Positions 22,370 to 28,042 of a DNA stretch of 28,042 nt are shown here, in pieces. Position 1 is the stretch's first letter. Each line of letters starts with the position of its first letter. Source of the DNA: Flavobacteriales bacterium UBA1531 (lineage in GTDB: Bacteria; Bacteroidota; Bacteroidia; Flavobacteriales_D; Sanyastnellaceae); NCBI GenBank assembly GCA_002323795.1, contig DCPZ01000003.1, positions 1 through 28,042 of the forward strand, in the 5' to 3' direction. The notes under the pieces are model-generated. The model was not told the origin of the DNA. It did not search any database and was given only the letters and a program-made list of their open reading frames with translations. The translations under genes were made by a program, and so were the position numbers.

Positions 22370-23985
22370 TGCTCAAGCCATTTCATCTGAGGGATTCAGA
22401 GGCACACAAACGTTTGCTTCGTTTGGCAAAAGTTGATGGTGAGCGCTCGGTTTTGGAGCTGTTTGCAGAAGAACCGAATCGTTTTGAAGCAATGCATGCA
22501 GGGACTCCCGGGTTCTTGATGGATTGGTCAAAGCAGCGTCTTTCCAAAGCGACGATGGAAGCACTCCATGACCTTGCATCAGAGGCTGATTGGAAAGATG
22601 GTCGCAGTGCACTGTTTTCAGGGGCTGCAATCAATCAAACAGAAGGCAGAGCTGTATTGCACATGGCGTTGCGAGCTAATGAAGGAGACCTTTTTCATGT
22701 GAATGGAATGGATGTCATGCCTTCAGTTTTGGATGTGCGCAACAAGATGTTGGCGTTTGCTGATGAGGTCCGCGCTAACAAAGAGATCAAAGATGTTGTG
22801 AATATCGGCATTGGAGGTTCTGATCTTGGACCGTTGATGGTGACCAAGGCGCTGCGTCGATACAGTGATGGTGGTCCGAATGTCCATTTTGTAAGCAATG
22901 TGGACGGAGCGCATTTAGATGCTGTTCTGGAGGGGTTGAATCCTCGAACGACCATGTTCATCGTGGTCAGTAAAACATTTACCACTCAGGAAACCATGGC
23001 TAATGCTGTTGCTGCCAAAGAATGGCTGGTGAATTCTCTTGGCGAAAGTTCCGTGAGATCAAACTTTGCGGCGGTATCGACGAATGTAGATGCAGCAAGT
23101 GGGTTTGGCATTGACGCGAATCGAATTTTTGGGTTTTCGGATTGGGTGGGTGGTCGCTACAGCTTGTGGGGTCCCGTGGGGCTATCCATTGCTTGTGGAA
23201 TCGGCTCACGTCATTTCAAGTCGATGTTACAAGGTGCTCGAGCCATGGATATTCATTTCCAAGAAGCACCGGATGACCAGAATTTACCATTGATTTCAGC
23301 CCTGACGGGGATATGGTCACGGGAGTATCTTGGTTTAGAGACCCAGGTGGTCCTTCCTTACGCCCAAGATTTGGACCGTCTTCCTGCGTACCTTCAGCAG
23401 GCAGACATGGAGTCCAACGGCAAATCAACGGGCCGCGATGGCCAGCCGGTTGCCCATGCGACGGGCGCAGTGGTGTGGGGTGAGGCTGGTACAAACGGTC
23501 AACATGCCTTCTACCAATTGCTGCATCAAGGTACATCCATACACCCCGCTGATATCATCGCTGTGAAGACCCCCATGTCTCCTCATCAGGGGCATCACCA
23601 GAAGTTGCTTGCCAATGCGATTGCCCAATCCGAGGCCTTAATGGTGGGTAAAACCAAGGAGCAGGTTGTTTCTGAAATGAAAGCCAAAGGGTTGTCGCAA
23701 TCCGAAATTGACGCAATCTCACCGCATCGCGTTTTTGAAGGCAATCGACCTTCAACTTTCTTTCTTTTGGACCAACTGGACCCCGAGACGGTTGGGAGCC
23801 TGATCGCCTTTTACGAGCATCGCATTTTCGTGCAAGGTCTAATCTGGAACATATGCAGCTACGATCAATGGGGAGTGGAGTTGGGTAAGGTACTTGCAAA
23901 TCAGATTTTAAGCGAGTGGAATGATGGAGCGAAGGGAGCACATGATCCAAGCACAATGGCGCTGATACAGCTGATGCAATCCTGA
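22369..23985 (+). CDS. pgi: Glucose-6-phosphate isomerase
   Basis: The 538-residue enzyme interconverts glucose 6-phosphate and fructose 6-phosphate. Evidence includes NIGIGGSDLGPLMV, SKTFTTQETM (sugar-phosphate loop), the PROSITE-type block DWVGGRYSLWGPVGLS (about 258-273), GTSIHPADII, and a C-terminal WNICSYDQWGVELGKVLA. The catalytic Glu is likely within the QADMESNGKS block, and the His within FYQLLHQGT. The length is near E. coli Pgi (549), the long form. ATG 22369 overlaps the fbaA stop. No clear terminator lies in the 208 bases that follow; a 6-bp stem at 24085-24107 has no T-run. Confidence 0.97.
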   Translation: MLKPFHLRDSEAHKRLLRLAKVDGERSVLELFAEEPNRFEAMHAGTPGFLMDWSKQRLSKATMEALHDLASEADWKDGRSALFSGAAINQTEGRAVLHMALRANEGDLFHVNGMDVMPSVLDVRNKMLAFADEVRANKEIKDVVNIGIGGSDLGPLMVTKALRRYSDGGPNVHFVSNVDGAHLDAVLEGLNPRTTMFIVVSKTFTTQETMANAVAAKEWLVNSLGESSVRSNFAAVSTNVDAASGFGIDANRIFGFSDWVGGRYSLWGPVGLSIACGIGSRHFKSMLQGARAMDIHFQEAPDDQNLPLISALTGIWSREYLGLETQVVLPYAQDLDRLPAYLQQADMESNGKSTGRDGQPVAHATGAVVWGEAGTNGQHAFYQLLHQGTSIHPADIIAVKTPMSPHQGHHQKLLANAIAQSEALMVGKTKEQVVSEMKAKGLSQSEIDAISPHRVFEGNRPSTFFLLDQLDPETVGSLIAFYEHRIFVQGLIWNICSYDQWGVELGKVLANQILSEWNDGAKGAHDPSTMALIQLMQS

Positions 23986-24193
23986 GCGACGAAATCCGAT
24001 TCATCGGTGCTTCGAGCTGAGGAACTTAGGCCTGTTTTTGTCATAAAGTTTGTGGTTTTGATTGAGAACCTTTAGTTTGCCATAGCAATCTCGCATGTTC
24101 GGATTGCAACCATTTCTGATTTGCAAGGGTATTTCTTACGAGGTGCCTTTGTCACTTCGCTATCCTTTGCGCTGAATCAATAAATCACTCCTG

Positions 24194-27100
24194 ATGCTAA
24201 GATCTCTTTCCCTTTTCGTTCTTTTGAGTTTTGCGACTCATTCACTAGCAACTGTTGTCGGACTTGAATCTGAGGTTTATGCCACTTCAGAATTTGGAAT
24301 AACACATCGACTGTATGTCACTTTTGATGGTCCGACCGATGAGCTTGTGGCGATTTATGGAACGGTAGGTGCCAACGAGAATTCTCCCTTATCCATTCTT
24401 TCTTCTGCGCCAATCTTTAATTCAGCGCTGGGCACGAACTTTGGTGAAGGCATCAATCCTCTGTTTTTCTCGTCTTTTCCTGAAGTGGAATATGACAGTT
24501 GGTTGACGATTGGATCTGCTGATAATTCAGGTTCAGGAGGCGTGAATTCCGTGGGAATGGAAACGTACTTGAGCCAATTTAACGCTGGAGATGGATTCAC
24601 TGTTGATACATTCACAGGCGCTTCATGGTTTATCATCCCAGGTGCATCGGAAGATGCGATTTCTGGAGACGACAATCGCGTCTTGATTGCGCAGCTCACC
24701 ACGAACGGTGTTGTGGATGCTGTAGTCAATGTTCAAAGCGATGACGCCAATGGGGTAACCACGAATACTGCTGGACTCACTTTGTCATTCCCCCAATTGG
24801 CAACGGGGTGTATGGATGATAATGCATGCAACTACAACCCTCTCGCTGAATTGGATGATGATTCTTGCGCCTATCCAGCAGAAGCCTGTGATGACGGAAA
24901 TCCGAATACCACGAATGATGTTTATTCTCCTGATTGCTCATGCTCTGGCGAACTGATTGTAGAAGGATGTTTGGATGCGGATGCCTGCAATTACAATGAC
25001 GACGCGAACCAATCAGACGATTCGTGCTATTTTGTTGGCGATACCTGCGATGATGGAGACGAAAGCACTGGAGGGGATGTTTACAATTCCAATTGCAGTT
25101 GCGAGGGATTTGATATTGTGTTTGGATGCACAGATGACTCTGCTTGCAATTTTGACTCAGCGGCAGAGGCGTCGGATGGCTCATGTGTATTTCCTGGTGA
25201 TTCCTGCGACGATGGTTTGAACAACACCGTAGAAGATGTTTATCAGAGCGACTGCGGTTGTTCCGGCGATTTGGTTCCAACCGGACCAGCAGGCCTGTCT
25301 TACGAGGTGTTTACGACCTCTGAGTATGGCACGACTTACCGGGTATTTGCCACCTTCGATGCACCGACCAATGAGTTGATCGCTGTATACGGAACGGAAG
25401 CGGCCCCAATGTCATTTGAAACATCAACTTCCTTTTTCAATTCAACCCTTGGTTCCAACTTTGGAGAAGGCATCAATCCACTCTTCTTTGTTGCATTTCC
25501 CGAGGTTGAGTTTGACAGTTGGTTGACCATTGGCTCTTATGATAATACCGGGTCTGGCGGGGTCAACTCTGTTGGTCTGGAATCTTATTTTGAATTGTTC
25601 AATCAGGGCGAGGGCTTCACCATTGACACGTTCCTCGGTGGGTCATGGTTTGTCATCCCAGGAGCATCGGAAGATGCGATTTCTGGAGAAGACAATCGCG
25701 TCTTGGTCGCGCAATTGACGACCGATGGAGTGACGACGTTGACCATGAATTTCCAGTATGATGACTTGGAAGGGAATTCGAATAACACGGAAGGATTGAG
25801 CATTACCTTTCCTGAAGTTCCTTCAGGATGTATCGATGATGAAGCTTGCAACTACGACGCGGAAGCTGAAGTGAATGACGGAAGTTGCGCCTACCCAGGA
25901 GACTCCTGTGACGATGGAGATGCTGGAACGATGAATGATACTTACTCTGCTTCATGCAGTTGCGATGGCGAAACCATCGTGGAGGGTTGCACCAACCAAG
26001 AGGCCTGCAACTACAATGCTGAAGCAAATTCGGATGATGGCAGTTGTGCCAATTTGGATGAATGTGGCGTATGTGGCGGAGATGGAATTGCAGAAGGCGC
26101 CTGCGATTGTGAAGGCAATGGTCCCGAGACTTATTACACGTGCGAAGGCGAGTGCCTGAATGACACTGATGACGATGGAGTCTGCGATGAACTGGAGGTT
26201 GCGGGATGCTTGGACGCTCAAGCTTGTAACTACAATGCCAATGCGACTGATGATAGCGCTGACTGCACTTATGCTGACGACTTATACGATTGCGACGGAA
26301 ACTGCCAGAATGATTTGAACAACAACAACCTTTGTGACGAATTGGAGACGTTCGGTTGTACATCGATGACAGCTGATAATTATGATCCTGAGGCCCTCAC
26401 AGACAATGGTACCTGTGAATGGCTGGGAGGCTTAGTTCAATCGCTGAGTTATGAGGTCTACACTGAAGGCGGTATTGAAGGAACGACAACGTATCGGCTT
26501 TACGCCAACTTCAACAGCGATGACATTGAGGTTGTCGCGGCATATGGAACGGATGCTGCACCCTGGCAACTGACGCCGAGTACTTCTTTCTATCAAGATG
26601 CATTGGGTACGCCATTGGCAAGCGGTATTAATCCTGCATTTTTCACAGCCTTTCCTTCACTTGAATTTGATACATGGTTGGCCTTAGGTGCTGCCCCCGG
26701 TCAGCCTGATGGAACAAATGCAGCAGGAATGGATGCGTTCTATCCTGCTTTTGAAGATGGAGGCGCCCTGAATGTAAACACTTTCTTGGGAGGATCCATT
26801 TTCGTCATTCCCGGTCAATCCACACAAACCACGCCTGTAGAAGGCAAAGTATTACTGGCACAAGTGACGACGGATGGCACTACAGAAGTGCTGTATAACC
26901 TTCAGATTCGGGACTCAAACGATGAATCTGTGGAAATCGCCGGTATGGAGTTAACCTTTCCTCAGGCAGATGTCACGGGCACAGGATGTACGGACATTGA
27001 AGCATTGAATTACGATCCGGGAGCGCTGCTTGATGATGGAACGTGTGAATATCCTGAGCCGAGTTACACCGGATTGTCATTTGAACAGGTTGCAAGCAAT

Positions 27101-28042
27101 GAACCGACAGCTGGAATGAGGACTTTCCGTGTTTATGCAAATTTCAACAATCCGAATGATCAGCTGACCGCGGTATTTGCTCAAGACGAAAATCCTATTG
27201 CGATTGCGACCACAGCTTCATTTTACCAAAACGTTCTTGGGGGTGCCTTTGCAAGTGAAATTAATCCATTTGCTGCTGATGTCGATCCAGCTGCAGCCTT
27301 CGACAGCTGGTTCACCATTGGAGGCGAGAATAGCAACGTCAATATATCGACGGTTGGTGTTGATGACGCGGCATCAGAATTTGAAGCTGGTGGCGCGTTT
27401 GAAGTTACCAATGATTTGGGCGGAAGCTGGTTTGTTTTGCCTGATTTGGAACCATTGGCCTTCCCAGATGCAGATGGTAGGGTACTCATTGCGCAACTGA
27501 CTACAAGTGGTCAAGTTTCATTTGAGGTCAACTTGCAGTATCGCGCACAAAATGGAACAAACCCTCAAATTCTGGAGGAGACGCTAATATTTCCTGATTT
27601 GAATTTTGGATGTACCAATGAAGAAGCTTGCAATTACGACGAGGATGCAGAGGAGGATGCAGGAAACTGCATCTTACCCGAGCTGTATTACGACTGCGAT
27701 GGCGCGTGCGTAATTGATACCGATGGTGATGGCATTTGCGATGAGCTGGAAGTGCCTGGATGTACCAACCCCCAAGCCGACAACTACAATGCTGATGCCA
27801 CGGATGATGATGGTTCCTGCGAATTTTTAGGATGTACGAATTCGACAGCTTGCAACTACGACCCAAGTGCGAATGTCAATGATAATTCTTGTTTGTTCCC
27901 AGAATTATTTTACGACTGCGAGGGTCAGTGCATCAATGATACCGATGGCGATGGCGTTTGCAATGAACTGGAGATATTGGGATGCACTGATCTTTCAGCG
28001 TCCAATTACAACGTGAATGCTACCGATGATGATGGTTCGTGT
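24194..28042 (+). CDS. Giant modular secreted protein, N-terminal 1283 residues (3' end outside window)
   Basis: One uninterrupted frame runs from ATG 24194 to the last base, so at least 1283 residues are encoded and the gene continues. A Sec signal peptide (MLRSLSLFVLLSFATHSLA) is followed by domain 1, Cys modules 1-3, domain 2, modules 4-7, domain 3, module 8, domain 4 and modules 9-12. The four domains (about 176 residues each) share LSYEVxxT..YRVxAxF, a DSWLTIG core, GGSWFVIPG and RVLIAQLTT; I do not recognise them as a named family. The 21-residue modules follow GC-x4-5-ACNY-x8-DDGSC. Between them lie CDDG...DVY...CxC inserts and calcium-type DTDGDGVCDELE loops. The composition is acidic and Cys-rich, as expected for an extracellular, calcium- and disulfide-stabilised T9SS cargo; the sorting domain would be past the window. 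A weak TATCCTTTG lies at 24161-24169. Confidence 0.92.
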   Translation, partial: MLRSLSLFVLLSFATHSLATVVGLESEVYATSEFGITHRLYVTFDGPTDELVAIYGTVGANENSPLSILSSAPIFNSALGTNFGEGINPLFFSSFPEVEYDSWLTIGSADNSGSGGVNSVGMETYLSQFNAGDGFTVDTFTGASWFIIPGASEDAISGDDNRVLIAQLTTNGVVDAVVNVQSDDANGVTTNTAGLTLSFPQLATGCMDDNACNYNPLAELDDDSCAYPAEACDDGNPNTTNDVYSPDCSCSGELIVEGCLDADACNYNDDANQSDDSCYFVGDTCDDGDESTGGDVYNSNCSCEGFDIVFGCTDDSACNFDSAAEASDGSCVFPGDSCDDGLNNTVEDVYQSDCGCSGDLVPTGPAGLSYEVFTTSEYGTTYRVFATFDAPTNELIAVYGTEAAPMSFETSTSFFNSTLGSNFGEGINPLFFVAFPEVEFDSWLTIGSYDNTGSGGVNSVGLESYFELFNQGEGFTIDTFLGGSWFVIPGASEDAISGEDNRVLVAQLTTDGVTTLTMNFQYDDLEGNSNNTEGLSITFPEVPSGCIDDEACNYDAEAEVNDGSCAYPGDSCDDGDAGTMNDTYSASCSCDGETIVEGCTNQEACNYNAEANSDDGSCANLDECGVCGGDGIAEGACDCEGNGPETYYTCEGECLNDTDDDGVCDELEVAGCLDAQACNYNANATDDSADCTYADDLYDCDGNCQNDLNNNNLCDELETFGCTSMTADNYDPEALTDNGTCEWLGGLVQSLSYEVYTEGGIEGTTTYRLYANFNSDDIEVVAAYGTDAAPWQLTPSTSFYQDALGTPLASGINPAFFTAFPSLEFDTWLALGAAPGQPDGTNAAGMDAFYPAFEDGGALNVNTFLGGSIFVIPGQSTQTTPVEGKVLLAQVTTDGTTEVLYNLQIRDSNDESVEIAGMELTFPQADVTGTGCTDIEALNYDPGALLDDGTCEYPEPSYTGLSFEQVASNEPTAGMRTFRVYANFNNPNDQLTAVFAQDENPIAIATTASFYQNVLGGAFASEINPFAADVDPAAAFDSWFTIGGENSNVNISTVGVDDAASEFEAGGAFEVTNDLGGSWFVLPDLEPLAFPDADGRVLIAQLTTSGQVSFEVNLQYRAQNGTNPQILEETLIFPDLNFGCTNEEACNYDEDAEEDAGNCILPELYYDCDGACVIDTDGDGICDELEVPGCTNPQADNYNADATDDDGSCEFLGCTNSTACNYDPSANVNDNSCLFPELFYDCEGQCINDTDGDGVCNELEILGCTDLSASNYNVNATDDDGSC
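24257..24799 (+). repeat. Modular protein, domain copy 1
   Basis: First copy of the ~176-residue domain, residues about 22-202 (VGLESEVYATSEFGITHRL to LTLSFPQLA). It carries YDSWLTIG and ASWFIIPGASEDAISG. It is closest to copy 2, including at DNA level. Confidence 0.85.
24806..25186 (+). repeat. Cys modules 1-3 of the modular protein
   Basis: Three 21-codon units start at 24806, 24965 and 25124, each GCxDDxACN(Y/F)...DxSC, with cysteines at positions 2, 8 and 21. Each is followed by a CDDG...DVY...CxC insert of about 30 residues. Confidence 0.88.
25295..25822 (+). repeat. Modular protein, domain copy 2
   Basis: Second copy, residues 368-543, LSYEVFTTSEYGTTYRV to ITFPEVP. It shares a 63-base stretch with copy 1 that differs at only three bases (25643-25705 against 24623-24685). 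Confidence 0.85.
25826..26416 (+). repeat. Cys modules 4-7 of the modular protein
   Basis: Units start at 25826, 25985, 26204 and 26354. Between 5 and 6 lies a longer insert with DECGVCGGDG and DTDDDGVCDELE. Module 7 has lost the middle cysteine (TADNY in place of ACNY). Confidence 0.88.
26444..26971 (+). repeat. Modular protein, domain copy 3
   Basis: Third copy, residues 751-926, LSYEVYTEGGIEGTTTYRL to LTFPQAD, more diverged: FDTWLALG and GGSIFVIPGQS replace the usual cores. Confidence 0.82.
26984..27046 (+). repeat. Cys module 8 of the modular protein
   Basis: A single 21-residue unit, GCTDIEALNYDPGALLDDGTC, written here as start GCTDIEALNY and end LDDGTC. The middle cysteine is replaced by Leu. 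Confidence 0.85.
27074..27604 (+). repeat. Modular protein, domain copy 4
   Basis: Fourth copy, residues 961-1137, LSFEQVASNEPTAGMRTFRV to LIFPDLN, with FDSWFTIGG and GGSWFVLPD. It is the most diverged of the four. Confidence 0.82.
27608..28042 (+). repeat. Cys modules 9-12 of the modular protein
   Basis: Units start at 27608, 27758, 27830 and 27980; the last ends exactly at the window edge. Inserts after 9 and 11 are YYDCDGAC / FYDCEGQC followed by DTDGDGICDELE-type calcium loops. Modules 10 and 12 lack the middle cysteine. Confidence 0.88.

Noticed and set aside
24085..24107. Stem GCAATC/GATTGC after pgi, as a possible terminator or regulatory hairpin
   Set aside because: Only 6-8 weak pairs around a long loop and no T-run on either strand.
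24777..26363. Long minus-strand open frames rich in His, Arg and Cys (24777-25280, 25803-26363)
   Set aside because: They are reverse-strand images of the repetitive Asp/Cys modules; the odd composition comes from the antisense of GAT/TGC-rich codons, and the plus frame is continuous with a signal peptide.
24806..28042. Regularly spaced repeats considered as a CRISPR or tandem DNA repeat array
   Set aside because: The similarity is at protein level, unit spacing varies from 72 to over 500 bases, and all units stay in one reading frame.

Overview
This window looks like a chromosomal segment of a Bacteroidota bacterium, most likely a free-living aquatic or marine member of the Flavobacteriales. 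Three things point there. The first protein ends in a gliding-motility / type IX secretion (T9SS) C-terminal domain. Many genes are preceded by the Bacteroidota sigma-A element TAnnTTTG rather than by a Shine-Dalgarno sequence. The last gene is a giant secreted protein built from Cys-rich modules of the GC-x4-ACNY...DDGSC kind that marine Flavobacteriales use. Other hallmarks are a zinc-free type B L31, a RibB with a degenerate GTP cyclohydrolase II half, and a FucP/GluP-type sugar permease. I see no phage, IS element, CRISPR array, rRNA or tRNA.

Layout, left half. A 3'-terminal piece of a PKD-like repeat T9SS cargo protein (to 1814) is followed by a sugar/H+ symporter (1890-3206). Next come a 47-residue basic protein with its own promoter and terminator (3363-3506) and a small winged-helix protein (3632-3901, minus). 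The leucyl/phenylalanyl-tRNA-protein transferase gene aat (minus) diverges from a CoA-pyrophosphatase-type Nudix gene, which is followed by a HEAT-like protein. A methylcrotonyl-CoA-carboxylase-beta-like subunit (6116-7759, minus) diverges from a complete metal-chelate ABC importer: lipoprotein binding protein, FecCD-type permease and ATPase (7797-10695), joined by ATGA overlaps. A membrane metallophosphoesterase comes next. Then the ABC-F translation factor ettA overlaps gluQ, which starts with TTG.

Layout, right half. A tightly packed minus-strand operon (18218 down to 14597) encodes a SPOR-domain protein, XerD, a secreted alpha/beta hydrolase and a TlpA-like thioredoxin. Upstream of it, 18322-18427 looks like a small RNA gene on the minus strand with its own promoter and strong terminator. 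rpmE2 (plus) converges on ribB (minus) across a shared terminator. ribB diverges from def, which is coupled to a small lipoprotein gene. The glycolysis pair fbaA-pgi follows. The window closes inside a secreted protein of at least 1283 residues (24194 to beyond 28042), made of four copies of an unrecognised ~176-residue domain alternating with twelve 21-residue Cys modules.

Most of the window is housekeeping. The observations most worth a second look are the giant modular protein and the DNA-level duplication inside it, the candidate small RNA, the recurring promoter-N4-ATG arrangement that predicts leaderless mRNAs, the zinc-ligand-free GTP cyclohydrolase II domain, and the four-gene SPOR-xerD operon.
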